DNA from: Amphirosellinia nigrospora
Lineage: Eukaryota > Ascomycota > Sordariomycetes > Xylariales > Xylariaceae
Assembly: GCA_004123355.1 (NCBI GenBank)
Contig: SCHM01000001.1
Span: 186,001 to 250,000 of the forward strand
Direction: 5' to 3'
Length of the DNA: 64,000 nucleotides
Positions 11,282-23,623 of the stretch are shown here, piece after piece; the first letter of the stretch is position 1; each line of letters begins with the position of its first letter. The notes below the pieces were generated by a model. That model worked only from the letters and a program-made list of their open reading frames with translations, was not told the origin of the DNA and did no database searches. The translations under genes and the position numbers were made by a program.

Positions 11282-13756
11282 ATGTCTAACTCCGTCGGGG
11301 CCAGTCTGACCAGGGCCCCTCCCTCCGGATCAAGTGCCATGAGCGATGACCTAAGTATCTTCGAAGATGCCAAAACATATTATGCCTCTGAAGCCCGACA
11401 TACAGATCGTTACCACAAGCGGCATAGTACTCACTCTCACGTATGATTGACACCCTGTCTCGTTTCAAGCTAAATGGCCTGACCAAATCTCCAGAACAGC
11501 TTAGTTAAGGAGATGGAACGTCTGGGACTCCAGAGCAGACACAGACGTGGCAGCCATGGTAATCTCATCCTCGACAGTCCGACTCCTCCAGCAGACGACT
11601 AACCGAGGCTCTTTTTCTAGATGAGGCCAGCAGACCCCAGTCACGTCAGTTTCTGATCGACGTCGACCATACCCTCGAGAGTCTTCGGGCCCAAGAAGAC
11701 ACAGATAATAATATGCAAATTACCATTGAAGATACTGGCCCGAAGGTATGTGATCCAGTTGCTATTCAGGTCTCAGACTCAGATACTAAATTGTTTAATT
11801 AGGTGTTGTCTGTGGGAACTGCCGCGTCAGGGGGCCACAATCGCTTCGATATTCGAGGAACATATGCTCTCCAACCTTCTACAAGAGTTATCTCTAGCTA
11901 AAGAATACGGGAGGAAACGGATTATTCTAGACATCGGCCGTCTCAACGAGAACCCTGTAAATCGATTATCAAGACTTATCAAGAATCAATTTTGGGAGGG
12001 GCTAACTCGTCGTATCGATGCCTCGAGTATTGAAGTTGCCGCCAAAGACGCCAAAGACTGGACGAATGACCCCAGGCCACGCATATATGTTCCAAGGGGA
12101 GCACCAGAGCAGTATGAGTACTATCGAAAACTCGCACGCGAGAGACCCGAGATTCGGCTAGATGTCCAATTGCTCCCAGAGATCATCACGGCAGATGTAG
12201 TAAGAGACCTGAATGATAACCCGGGTCCCGGTCTATTGGCCATAGCAATGGAAGACCACACTGATCCGCATACGGGAGAAAAGACGCTGGAGGGTGTGCC
12301 TTTTGTCGTGCCAGGAGGAAGATTCAACGAACTATACGGCTGGGATAGTTACATGGAGTCACTGGGACTTCTTTGTCAACGACAAAGTTCACCTGGCAAA
12401 GGCGATGGCCCAAAACTTTTGCTTCTGCATCCGGCACTATGGCAAAATCCTGAATGCTACTAGGTCATACTATCTTACGAGATCACAACCGCCATTCTTA
12501 ACAGACATGGCATTGCGAGTATACGAGAAGATCCATCATCAGCCTGACGCCAAGGAATTCCTCAAAGAAGCAATGCTGGCTGCGATCAAAGAGTATTATA
12601 CAGTGTGGATGGCCGAGCCCCGGCTGGATCCAAAAACCGGCCTATCAAGGTATCGCCCTGAAGGGCGTGGTGTTCCCCTGAGACCGAAGCGAGCCATTTT
12701 GTCCACATCCTGGAGCCCTACACCAAGAAGTACAAGATGGGCTTCAAGGAGTTTGTCAAAGCATACAACCATGGCGAAGTAAGCGAACCCGACCTAGACG
12801 AGTATTTCTTGCACGACCGAGCGGTGCGAGAATCTGGACATGACACATCCTATCGGCTAGAGAAGGTGTGCGCAAACCTCGCTACGATCGACCTAAACTC
12901 TTTGCTATATAAGTATGAGGTGGACATCGCGCGTACTATTCGCAATGTTTTTGACGACCATCTGGAGATTCCCGCAGAGTGGTGTGGTGGATCGATGCAA
13001 CCGAATCAAGTCGAGAATTCTGCAATATGGGATCGCCGCTGGAAACGACGCCGCGCTGCTATCAATAAGTATTGTTGGAATGAAGAGCAAGGGATGTACT
13101 TCGACTACGATACAGTGAAAGAAGAGCAGTGTGCGTATGAATCGTGCACAACCTTCTGGCCGCTATGGGCTGGTGTTCCGGATCCTGAAAAGGCAGCCAA
13201 AGTGGTAAATAGTGCTGTACCCAAGTTTGAAGCATACGGCGGACTCCTCTCCGGGACAGAAAAGTCTCGGGGAGAGGTCAGTCTGGAGCGGCCAAATAGA
13301 CAGTGGGATTATCCATATGGCTGGGCACCACAACAGATGCTCGCTTGGACGGGCCTTTACCGCTATGGATACGCGGACCTCGCTCAAAAGCTGGCATACA
13401 AGTGGTTATTCATGGTCACGAAGGCTTTCTTCGATTTCAATGGTGTCGTTGTAGAGAAATATGATGTCACGCGTCCTGTTGACCCTCATCGCGTGGACGC
13501 CGAGTACGGCAACCAGGGGTTAGATTTCAAGGCGTGGCAAAGGAAGGGTAAGTCGGCTTCTCATCCTGGTGTTATTTGGTTTTAATTCTAACGTCATTCG
13601 TATAGTTTTGGCTGGGTCAACGCCAGTTATGTCTATGGTCTTCAATTTATCAATACGGATATGAAGAGAGCATTGGGCACGGTCACGCCCTATGAAGTCT
13701 ACGAGAAAGCCCAACAAGCAAAGGAAGAAAAATTTCTCGAGGCGGGTGTGATTTGA
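11282..13756 (+). CDS. Neutral (cytosolic) trehalase, GH37
   Basis: Hydrolyses cytosolic trehalose to two glucose molecules. Both GH37 signatures are present: [14 protein letters not shown] (12308-12349) and [10 protein letters not shown] (13301-13330). The fungal neutral-trehalase regulatory N-terminus is visible: an RRGS motif fitting a protein kinase A site, and an Asp-rich Ca2+-binding loop ([12 protein letters not shown]) just before the catalytic domain. There is no signal peptide, which argues against acid trehalase. Introns are 11441-11494, 11559-11620, 11746-11802 and 13548-13605. Frameshifts are at about 11871, 12366, 12683 (one C short in a C run) and 13532 (GG where GGG is needed); the protein ends FLEAGVI. 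Two further in-frame ATGs (11210, 11216) lie upstream; I chose 11282 as the last ATG before clearly acidic conserved sequence, and this is uncertain. Activity in this family is controlled by PKA and calcium. Confidence 0.93.
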
Positions 13757-14088
13757 TACTAGGCGTTTATGGTTTATTCTGGAGAGATTCTTGCGACCTG
13801 TCTCTTGGTTTAAGGAAGGTGTACGCAATCATTACGACGTTATGAATCAGTTTTGTCGGCAATGACTAGATGGTTTAGAGGAGGTAATTGGGTGTGTGCA
13901 TAGTGTAATTCATTAATCAATTAGAGGCTGGGTTTTTTTCTCCATCCAGCACAATTCGTACCTCAATTACCTCTAACACAAGAATAACAGCGATCCGGCC
14001 GACGTTACATAGATCGCCAGCCCATCTACATTGTATTGACACAAGGAAGAGTTTATTTACTAGCAGTTGTCGTCTATCATTTTGCGCG
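13757..14088. other. short intergenic spacer
   Basis: About 330 bp between the trehalase stop and the end of the decayed BTB gene. It is AT-rich and nothing else is seen. Confidence 0.5.
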
Positions 14089-14920
14089 TTAAATATCTTG
14101 ATTATTTTCGAGGAACTTGAAGTCGATACCCTGAGCTCCCAACCTTGAGCTATCTGTTTCAACGATTAACTCGTTGAATCTGCAACTATGCTTATTTACC
14201 TTTGTCGAATTGCTGGACCAATCGAGAAGTGCGGTTGTCCAAAAGTCGATACCGTCTCCAGTTGCTATAGCATAACGCTTGAAAACCAGCAGACCGTTAA
14301 TATTAGTATCGACCACGCTATTAATGCTTAATCTCTGGTGGAGTGCTCGTGGCGCGACGATTAGAGTATTCAGCTTGCATATATTTTGTTAAGAAACCTA
14401 ATATGGACTACAGGAATGCGGTGTCAGTTATTGCGTTCCTAGGTGGAAATATATGGGTTTTCGAAGAATTGCAAAGATTAGTATTTATACGCCCTACGTA
14501 ATCTACTATGTGTGTGATTTCGACCAGCACGTTAAGTTGAACATTTCTAGGGACCTTATCGTGCCTATGATGGATGATGCTCAAGGCAAGCTTATCGATC
14601 ACTTAGTGTCGCAGACTATCATAGTAAACTTCCGTGGTCTTAAGCTATGGGCTGTTTATCATGTGTCTAAAACGCACAGAAGCGAGTGATATATGTTTGG
14701 GGAAACATTGAATTTCACTTCGTGCAGCCATGTTGGAGGAATAGGCGTATCTAAGTGAATAGATCGGGCTTTCTCTCCGCTGTCCAACTCTACCGTCGTC
14801 GCCTCCGAGTCGCTTACGGGTTCCGACAATTCGAGTTCTCTATGAGAGCCAGATGTATTGAATGGGTTACGTAGAATGGCAAGTAAGATCCCCATCCGGG
14901 TCTGGGATTACATCCGGTTT
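14089..14920 (-). pseudogene. Decayed BTB/POZ-domain gene, paralogue of the neighbouring BTB gene
   Basis: Read on the minus strand, pieces of one BTB protein appear in order: PDPDGDL at the upstream end (about 14905), RNPFNTSGS and an acidic linker, then KHISLASVRFRHMIN, SIIHHRHDKVPRNVQLNVLV and EITHIVDYVG, and finally LHQRLSINSVV and KHSCRFNELI near the 3' end (stop 14089-14091). The same blocks occur in the same order in the gene at 15523-16905 (DPDGDI, SSKHLALAS, SIIHGLNRRVPRTVDLGML, ARVVDYLD, KLSISGVV, EHSCGFRELI). At least two in-frame stops interrupt the central block (TAG after NSP, TAA after SLRH), the frame changes twice, and the segment corresponding to the middle helices is not recognisable. 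Internal stops distinguish it from the other genes here, which have frameshifts only. It is probably a dead tandem duplicate. Confidence 0.72.
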
Positions 14921-15522
14921 TGCCATGGTACTTTAGAATGTTATGAATAGAAGCTGGTGTTTCTATGGATGCGCATTTATATATTTTGTAAGCGCGTGGT
15001 ATTTGGGGACGTTTTGCGTTACATGTCGTTGCTGTGCTGCTGTAGGTACATGCAACAGGTTTGCACGTACCTATGACGCGCATCTCTCCAGCCTTGTATA
15101 TATCTACCTACTCGCCAACACGGGCTCACTCAGCCCAATGAAGTTCTAAATAGGCAACCGATTTTGAGTACGTGTGATGCAATTCGAAGAACTATGCTTA
15201 GGATAAAGCTACTAGTCATAGCATTTCTTCAGGAGATGATATTCTACTAAAATGGTAGGACGCTGCTTCGTCACTTAGACTAGGTACCTAGGTAGAGCAG
15301 AGTATTCACGAATTGGTGGCACGTAGCATATGACAGATGTCCAGTTTTGATTGTGGGCTCGAACGGGGGGCAAAACCCTAAGACATGAAGGTAGCTTAAG
15401 CTACCGAGCTCGAAGTAATTCTTTGTGATCGGAAGGAAATTGATCAACAGCAAAACCATAAACGCGACCGCCTTCTCAAGTAACTTAAGACTTGTTTCAG
15501 TGCGGCTTGATAGATACCTTCG
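14921..15522. other. intergenic spacer
   Basis: About 600 bp between the BTB pseudogene and the downstream end of the BTB gene, containing one CCTAGG-centred palindrome copy (15282-15294). No gene is seen. Confidence 0.5.
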
Positions 15523-16905
15523 TCATTCGGGATACCGAACACCCAAGTCTTTGTTGAGGTCAAGGCCCTTGATTTCCGATTCCAACTTAAGTATCGTGGC
15601 AATCAGTTCGCGGAACCCGCAACTGTGCTCGATTACGACGATTTCCTTCGCCTCCTCTATCTCCTCAACTGGCTCGCCAAACCCCCAGTCGTCACTTGAG
15701 GATGTTCTCCTCTTCGCCTTTAGTTTAGCTTTCTTCTGTTGCATCTTGCTTAATTTCTTCGTCGCACCCCAGAATTCGAAAGGATTCTGGAAAGGTTCGT
15801 CAATTCCAGTCGCTTTGACATACCATTCAGGAACGGATACACCTTTAATAGCGTTGACCACGCCACTGATGCTTAATTTTTCGTATGGTTTTGTTGGGCG
15901 AAGGCTAGGAAGTGAGTTGGCGCGCATCTGCCGGATCAATGTCCCCAACAGTATAGCATCGCATTCGCTCGAACATATTTTGTGCTCAGCGAGACGATCA
16001 ACGTGGTCATACACACACGAGACTATATTTTCGAGGTGCAGCTGACGTGATTGTTCGATTATATCTAACATGGAATGATTAGAAGTTTCGGTTTTACGAA
16101 AAATCGGAGACGTAAGACTTTACCATAGGCTTTGGAAAGTATAGGCAATTCCAAAGAAGGAGGCAGTTAAATTTCTCGACAATGGCTACGCGTGTCCAAC
16201 TTTGAAAGATGGCAGGGTTTTGAAATACCCCGGTAATGGAGATCCAGCTATCCCAGTCTTCTTTTGACGAGCCCGGGGTGAAGTTGTTTAGGTGATTCAC
16301 CCAAATGCTTGCATAGAGCTCCATAGCCTCGTGACAATCAAGATAATCCACTACGCGAGCAATCTGAGCCAGCATGCCCAGATCAACAGTCCGTGGGACT
16401 CGACGGTTCAGGCCGTGAATGATGCTTAAGATGATTGAAATCGCGTTCACGTCGAAACCATTGAAATTCCAATGAAGCAACCCATCGTCATGGATCTCAT
16501 TGGTCTCCCGCCAGGGACCAGCCATCATTTTCTTGACGTAGGTCGAAGCCAGAGCTAAGTGTTTGGAAGAAGCTTTGAATCGCCATTGCTCTTCCCGAGG
16601 TTGATGCTCTTCATGAGTGGAAGTTCCATTTTCGGCGCCCTCTTCGGGTGTAGTTTCGGCTTGGTGAATTTCAGCCTCATCAGGTTTGGGCTCACTAGGA
16701 CCTGGGCCGTGCGAAAGCTCCCGGGAATCGTGTTCAGTACGATGACTAAAATGTCACCATCTGGATCTAGGACTGCGTCTTGGGTGCCATCGTTGCTTAT
16801 GGGGGGAGGATTCGAATGAGTAAAGCCGTTTGGAAGGGATAAAGGCCGGACATGTTGGGTCAGGCTTCTGGCAAGCTGATGCGCGTCTGCCACGTTGCGA
16901 CACAT
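15523..16905 (-). CDS. BTB/POZ-domain protein of the fungal expanded family
   Basis: About 440 residues. The N-terminus leads to DPDGDILVIV, an acidic Glu-rich linker, then the BTB core EEQWRFKASSKHLALAS. The core continues through YVKKMM.GPW, SIILSIIHGLNRRVPRTVDLGML and ARVVDYLDCHEAMELY to WVNHL. The C-terminal part has LSISGVV, a Lys-rich segment (KMQQKKAKLKAKRR) and HSCGFRELIATI. This layout is a very common lineage-expanded fungal BTB family whose function is generally unknown; BTB domains mediate protein-protein contacts, in some cases with cullin-3 ligases. One intron is placed at 16065-16123. The frame shifts near 16700 inside the linker, and the exon before the intron is one base short of the correct phase (a GG that should be GGG). 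The decayed copy at 14089-14920 lies just downstream in the same orientation. Confidence 0.82.
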
Positions 16906-18818
16906 GTTGTCGTTGGTATACCAGTCACCAACACTCAGCTCTGCAAGCTCACCAAGCGAAGGTCAACCATTTATCGATCGGTCACCACCTTTAAGGGCTA
17001 CCAGAAAAGACATCTAGAAGGATACGCACCTATCAGGGTTGGCGCCAGCGACCAAAATCAATCTCGCCTGCCTATGGATAATGGTAGCCTCGCCTCTCCT
17101 TATGATCTGGCTACTCCTTACATGAAGCGACTGCTACCAACGAGACCGGGTACGAATGTGTTCGTGCCTTAACATGCGTCTTCGAGTACAGCTCGCCACG
17201 TAGAATGCCTAGGCTTCTCGAATGCTTGCATTATGTGCAGCAGCATTCCATTGCCGTTCCGACTTGCAACCACTGCGTCGCCGCCACTTGTCGGGCCACA
17301 CAGCATTAATCAGACTTGAATTCAACAACTTTCCACGTACTTTTATAGCGGACGGGCTAGATCGGCGTGTTGCGGCGCATTTTGCTCAAGGGTGATATCG
17401 TCCCTGTCTGAGTCAGGAATGCAGCCACACCTCCCAATTCAGTTAAAACATGGCCCGACTACGGTTGGATGAGACAGTCCGCACCTACTTCCTTACCTGG
17501 CTATGATCGTTCAGGAAGATCTGTCATGTGAAATGCAAAGCCGAAGCAGCTTCCAGTTGCTGTGATAAGCCGATAATAATGTAACCCAAACCGAAACACG
17601 GCCAGGGTGCCACCTGGGCAGTGCCTTTAAGCCGAGGCTTGTACGGATGCACTTAGTGTAGGGTGTTTCGAGCGCTTACGGTAAGGCCTGGTCACGACGT
17701 CGGTTATAATATACTGCAAGTACTGTAAGTAAGTAAGGCACAGGCGTTACAACTTCATCCTGTCATCTCGTTCCCACAAGGGACAAGGGTGGTTTTCACA
17801 TGCCAGCAATCGGAGTGGGGGCTAAGGTACTAAGTAGGTAGGTACAAGTACTGGCTGTATGACGACTCGGGAGTGATTGGCATGAGGAACAAAACATGCT
17901 CAATCGCGCTGATCAATTGGCATCACACCAACATTCTCGCTTCTCTGTCTTCTCTGTCTTCTCTTGGCCGTGATTTCGGCATTGGCAGGACACACGGGTC
18001 GTAACAAGAGAGGAATACTTCCATTACTTGTAGTTAGTTCCTAGGTAGTAGTTACCTGGCCTGTGACAGATGAACTTGCGTCATTGTCGAGATCAGGTCG
18101 AGATTCCCCATGACCCGACTCTCGCTTGCCCCAACCGGGGTCTTGCGGGGAACATCTCCACATTTCATCCTCCCGGGACAGCCTTGCTAGTGTATCGAGA
18201 CACCTTCTCCCACGCTTTTCCTTTCTAGCTCGGCAGATTGGCGAATCACGGCTTTCGTTCAACCCAAAGGTTGCCATCTAAGTCCACCAAGCCACCAAGC
18301 CCGCCGCGCGCGCCCAGGCTTGCCAGGAACTCCCTTTGAGCCGAGGATGGAGAATGATCGAGCCCAGACGTCAGGTCAGAAGCCGCGTCGTGTGCTCTGG
18401 CTTTGGCCCATGACGGAGAGAGGCGAGGCGGGTAACATGAATGTCAGCCGCTTGGCCGGTTTGCGCCGAGCTACGACTTCCTCTGCGCATATATGACTAG
18501 GTTAGCCGGGTTACGTTCCGAGAGCGATACAGGTGAAGATGGATCATTGATTTCATAAGACTGGGACTGTGGCCTTTTAATACTCCCGCTTGTCGTCCGT
18601 CTCTTTGTCTTTGACGCCTCTCTCCCCATTCCAGAATACCGCCTGAGTGATACCCACCACATTCCAACGCCTTGGATTGCCCAACAACTCCAACAACTGT
18701 TGCCGGAAAAGAGAGAAGACGACACGGCTAGTCCTAGATCACCACTCCGCTTTGTTTCGCTCATCGCTTCGTCGTGTGCTCACAGCGTGATTCCCGCTGC
18801 TCACTATGGCGTGAATAC
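16906..18818. other. intergenic region
   Basis: About 1.9 kb between divergent BTB (-) and isocitrate lyase (+) genes, presumably holding both promoters. It includes a copy of the CCTAGG palindrome (18039-18051) and a pyrimidine-rich stretch upstream of the lyase. Open frames here (largest 106 codons, 16852-17172, overlapping the BTB 5' end) have no recognisable domain. Confidence 0.55.
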
Positions 18819-20660
18819 ATGATCAACTCGGCCGTCCCCGAACATTGAAGATGAACTTTTCATCCAGAAGTCGAGGCCGTGAAGAGGTGGTGGAGCGAGC
18901 CGAGATGGAGATATACGAAGCGGCCTTTCACAGCCGAGCAGATCGTGTCGAAGCGAGGACATCTCCAAATTCAGTACCCGAGCAACGCACAGTCCAAGAA
19001 GTTATGGATTACTTGAGAACAGGTTCAAGGTAAACGAAGCTATGTAAACTAACCTCGTGCCCTGGTGTGCTGACTTGGAGTAGAATGGTGATGCTAGCTA
19101 CACTTATGGCTGCTTAGAACCGACGGCGGTCACACAGATGGCCAAGTATTTAGATACCGTATATGTCTCAGGCTGGCAATCGTCGTCTACCGCCTCATCG
19201 TCCGATGAGCCCGGTCCTGATCTTGCCGACTACCCCTACGTAAGCGAAGGGAAACACTGCACCTCCCCGAACCAAGGCTAACCGGAAGCAAGACTACCGT
19301 CCCGAACAAGGTGAAGCATCTCTTCATGGCACAACTATTCCATGACCGCAAGCAACGCCAAGAGCGCCTTAGCACGCCTAAAGCCCTACGCTCCAAGGTC
19401 GCCAACATCGACTACCTGCGCCCAATTGTCGCCGATGCTGATACAGGGCATGGCGGTCTAACCGCTGTAATGAAGCTCACAAAGCTCTTCATCGAGCACG
19501 GCGCAGCGGGTATTCATATCGAGGACCAAGCCCCGGGTACGAAGAAGTGTGGACACATGGCCGGCAAGGTTCTAGTACCGATTAGCGAACATATCAACCG
19601 ACTTGTCGCGATCCGTGCGCAAGCCGACATCATGGGTACTGATCTCCTGGCCATTGCGCGCACCGACGCCGAGGCAGCCACACTTATCACAACGACAATC
19701 GACCCGCGAGACCACGCCTTCATCATCGGGTCCACAAACCCCAACCTCCAGCCGCTGAACGATCTTATGATTGCCGCCGAACAATCCGGGAAGACTGGCG
19801 AGCAGCTGCAAGCTATCGAGGACGCTTGGCTGAAGGAGGCAAACCTGAAGCGTTTCGATGAAGCCGTAGCAGACGCCATCGGCGCTTCCCGGCTCATAGC
19901 TGGCGACAAGAAGGCTTTGCTGAGGCAATACACGGCGCAGGCAAAGAACAAGAGCAACTCCGAGGCTCGTGCTATCGCTCACGGAATCCTCGGCGTAGAC
20001 GTTTACTTCAACTGGGACGCTCCGCGCACGCGTGAAGGATACTACAGATTAAAAGGAGGCTGCGACTGCGCAATCAACCGCGCCGTGGCCTATGCTCCGT
20101 ACTGCGACGCCATCTGGATGGAGAGTAAACTGCCCGATTACAATCAGGCCAAGGAGTTTGCGGACGGGGTCCACGCAGTCTGGCCTGAGCAAAAGTGAGT
20201 TTTCATCCATAAAACTCTGCCTGTCACCTACTAAATCAGGTTTTGCTGTTTCCATCATCCGTGTTCACTCAAGCAGCAAGAATGCTAACCGTTCCAACTC
20301 AGACTAGCATACAACCTTTCACCTTCCTTTAACTGGAAGACGGCGATGCCTCGCACGGAACAAGAAACCTACATCCGACGACTCGCATCTCTTGGATATT
20401 GCTGGCAATTTATCACGCTAGCGGGTCTACACACGACCGCATTAGCTGCAGACCGCTTCGCTGCCGCCTACGCCAAGGTGGGCATGCGCGCCTACGGCGA
20501 GCTCGTACAGGAGCCCGAGATGGCCGCGGGCGTCGACGTCGTCAAGCACCAGAAGTGGAGTGGCGCTACCTACGTCGACGAACTCCAGAAGATGGTCACC
20601 GGCGGCATCAGTTCTACCGCCGCCATGGGCAAGGGCGTCACAGAGGATCAGTTCCATTAA
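18819..20660 (+). CDS. acuD: Isocitrate lyase (glyoxylate cycle)
   Basis: Cleaves isocitrate to glyoxylate and succinate, which allows growth on acetate, fatty acids or ethanol; in fungi it is usually glyoxysomal or peroxisomal. The active-site signature KKCGH is at 19542-19556, preceded by ADTGHGG and IEDQAPG. Other family blocks are [15 protein letters not shown] near the N-terminus, [20 protein letters not shown], and LSPSFNWK followed by [14 protein letters not shown]. The protein ends TEDQFH. Introns are 19030-19083, 19240-19292 and 20195-20302. The N-terminal 40 codons need three small indel corrections (about 18837, 18860 in a T run, and 19015). After that about 500 codons read cleanly, including every catalytic residue I can place. 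Length of about 540 residues fits the family. The start at 18819 (MINSAVP) is the best in-frame ATG after correction. The 2-methylisocitrate lyases are the alternative, but the N-terminal and SSSDEPGPD blocks favour true isocitrate lyase. Confidence 0.93.
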
Positions 20661-21017
20661 TCTCATCCATCAATTCATCTTTTATCAGGGCTTAGGCCGG
20701 CATTGTGAAGCTAGGCTAGGCTAAAGTTATATAGCGTGGTAGGCGGCGAGCCTGTGGAGTGCGCGTGGCAGAAAATTTAGCTTCTGGGTATTCGGGATCT
20801 GTGTCGTGTAGTGTGAATGATAGACAATATGTTGAAAACGTTAGTTGCTATTTAATCCTACACGCGTACTTTAATTAGACCATGCCGATCGTCAATTTCC
20901 TATTGTCCGCACATCTGGCACGTCAAAACGCCATGCGTGTTCCCAGAGCGAATGAGACGTGGTTAATTCATATCGGAATTCCCCGCCCCGCCGTGATGAT
21001 GATTCCTTTCACCAGTC
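20661..21017. other. intergenic spacer between convergent genes
   Basis: About 360 bp between the stop codons of isocitrate lyase (+) and the DUF3433 gene (-). It would contain both 3' ends; no gene is seen. Confidence 0.55.
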
Positions 21018-23623
21018 TCAAAATGTCTGCCAATCCGTAAGCCAGGGCATGTTGCCTTGCGAGTAATCGATGCCGTGTTTGTAATTGCCTGTGAGCTCTT
21101 CCTCATCAACGCCACAGTGCGTCTGGCCATCGCGGCCATTGAACCAGCCTAACCCGTACGTTTTACCGAATTCTTCGAGCTTCTCGCGCATCTGTGTATT
21201 CGTGAGCTTCGTCGTGCCGACGAAGTTGTATAGCATCTTGGACTGGTGCATGAAAGCCAGGACACTGGCGATGGTGTTCGGCTGGCGCGGCAGGAAGGGG
21301 TGTCGCCGGCGGACGAATACGATAGTCGCAACGATGCATAGGTAGAGGAGAATGAAGACCGTTAGCGCGAGTGTGACGATGAAGGAGCGTACCGTCTCGG
21401 ACCCGCTGCCTACTTCTTGGTTGAGGACATTGCCGCTGTCGTCTTCGACAAGCTCGAGGAAGTCCTCGCCATCGACTTGTGCCAGACCGCTCGCAAAGAC
21501 GGTGAGACCTTCTACGAGGATCGTACCGGCGCCGACGAGGAAGACGATCCAGTGCCGGTTGAAGAGCGCACGGACCGCCACAACAGCGAAGGGCATGGCC
21601 GTGTAGTCCAGCGTAAGAGTCTTGGCCGGCGCGTGGCGCTTTGCGAGTATGGAGTAGGGTTCTAACATGCGGATTGATGTCTCAAGACTTCCCCAGCCCA
21701 ACTTGATACAAATGGCGAACGCTGTGATAGCCCAAGGTGCTTTTTCTGTGATCACACTAGCTGACGTGAACAGGAAAACTGGTATGAGAATAAGGAATAA
21801 AACTACCCCGATTATGAAGGGGATGCAACCTTCTTTCCGGAGCATCAGGGGATGGGGGTTCTCTGACAGGCGAGTTTCCTTGTACTTATCGCTCTCCTGT
21901 GTGCTAGTCGGCATCGAGTCTTCAGAAAATAGAGACGAATTGTGCAATTCATAGCGCCGATGCTTCAATTTGTGGTGTATGTCTTTTGGTTTTGCGGTAT
22001 CCATGTCCTTAAAGTCAGTCATGATATGACTTACCACGGCCACTGGAATAGTCGGAGTCAGTTATCGCCATTTCGAGCCAATCTGTAAGAATTTCAGAAG
22101 CTTCTGGATATCCTCCTGTCCTAAAAAAAGGAAACCTCAAGTTCTACAAGGGGCCAAAACAAGAAGAAAATAACCCCAAGAATTACTCACTCGATGCTAG
22201 TCCTGCAATTCCCTTGACATCGGCTTGAAGCCCTGAGCGCCGCGTGGTGAGCTGGTAAAAGAGGATACAGCCCAAAATGGCAATCCCAAAAAATACGCCC
22301 GTAAGTATACGTGAGAGAATGGCGGACACCCATGGATGACCTTTGGTTCACTGGATGGGAAAGTCGGGTGGCCCTGTCGGGGGTGAGAACGAGGGCAGCG
22401 GCGCCGAGGGTCGGAACGAGGGATACTGCGAGTAAAGTTACCACCGACGAGATGAAGACGGCGTAGTGCTGCCGATGTAGAGCTAGTAGCGGCCGTGTGA
22501 AGTTGAACAATGTGATATAATCGACATTGATCGACTGAGCCGCTAATGCACCTCCGTTCTTCGACATCTGATAGAAAGCCTCCAGACGCTTGACCTCGAA
22601 GTCGGTATTCTGCCAGAGCACCCCATAGGTGACGGCGATGACGGTAGGGACAAATTTGAAGACGAAATATAACCCTGGGTTGAGATCTTGGCAGACGTGA
22701 AGTGGAACAACCCACCTGGACGCCTTGACATCTGGTAGACGAGTTCTTGCTTTAATAACTAGAGTCAGCAATCACCATAAAGAGCAAGATTTGACCAATG
22801 TCTCGGGAGCATGCAGGAGCAGCTGAGGCTAAAAATTGCCAAGAGGGATAGAAACCGGGGAACTAACCACAATACCGAGGAGAATGGAGAGGAGAATCAT
22901 AAACAGCAGATATGGCCACCTCATAGAAAAAGGCTTCCAATTGGGCTGAGGATAGAACACTTGCTTTTTAGGGGGTGTAGAGGGAGCCTCATGACCCGGC
23001 CTAACAGTATTAGGGCCAATCATGGAACTGAGATCAACGTCGGCATGCTCTTCCAGAATCACCTCGATCACTTCACCTCGTTTATTCGCCTCCTCTTGTC
23101 CGAGACTGTTCCAGCTCGGTCGTGTGTTTGAAGTGGGTTTCCTCCTCATTGATAGCGACGAGTGAAACTGCGGGTGAGAGAAGGGTAGAGGAGATGAGGT
23201 GCTCTCTTTTAATTGTTGAATTCGGCACCACACCTTGCCCCAGGCCACGGTGAGTCTGCCGTTAGCCTCCTGCTCCTGCAACGACCTCAAAAAAGCTTGG
23301 TCTTGAACACCCATGGGCCCGGAGAAGGAGGTCATATCGAAGGCAGGTTCGTAAGGCTCGTCTTTTGGAACTGCAGTATACGACTCGGAATGCGCGGGCG
23401 GTACTGCGGCACCGAGCAATGACATGTCGATGCTCTCATCTTCATGTATTGTTTCTTGTACTCTTCCCCGGAAGCTCCTAAAACGGCCCAAGCTTGATGG
23501 CGCCGGAGAAACGGGCTGATATCGTCCAGCGCTGTTCCTAAGAACGGAACCGACCACTGTCCCCTCCCGTACTCGTGTTGCTCGGAAGCGGGATCCCTAG
23601 GTGGTGGAGGAGGGGCGACTCAT
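21018..23623 (-). CDS. DUF3433 multi-pass membrane protein
   Basis: Fungus-specific membrane protein of unknown function. The N-terminal third is cytosolic-type sequence (SAGRYQPVSPAPSSL, RVQETIHEDE). It is followed by a membrane span (RWPYLLFMILLSILLGIVV), the family core (VFKFVPTVIAVTYGVLW, DFEVKRLEAFYQMSKNGGA, NFTRPLLALHRQHYAVF), and a second similar core (LGWGSLETSIRMLEPYSIL, then RALFNRHWIVFLVGAGTIL). The C-terminus has FVGTTKLTN and KTYGLGWFNGRDGQTHCGVDEE. Repetition of the two cores is normal for DUF3433 proteins. At least two introns (for example about 22145-22190) and several frameshifts (around 22330-22400 and near 22700) break the frame. The first codons are unclear: ATG 23623 is followed by an in-frame TAG eight codons later, which may be another sequence error, and similarity is convincing only from about 23557. 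Some members are infection- or cell-wall-related, but I infer no function here. Confidence 0.82.

Noticed and set aside
16852-17172. 106-codon plus-strand frame overlapping the BTB gene start
   Set aside because: Overlaps the 5' end of a supported gene on the other strand and has no domain.
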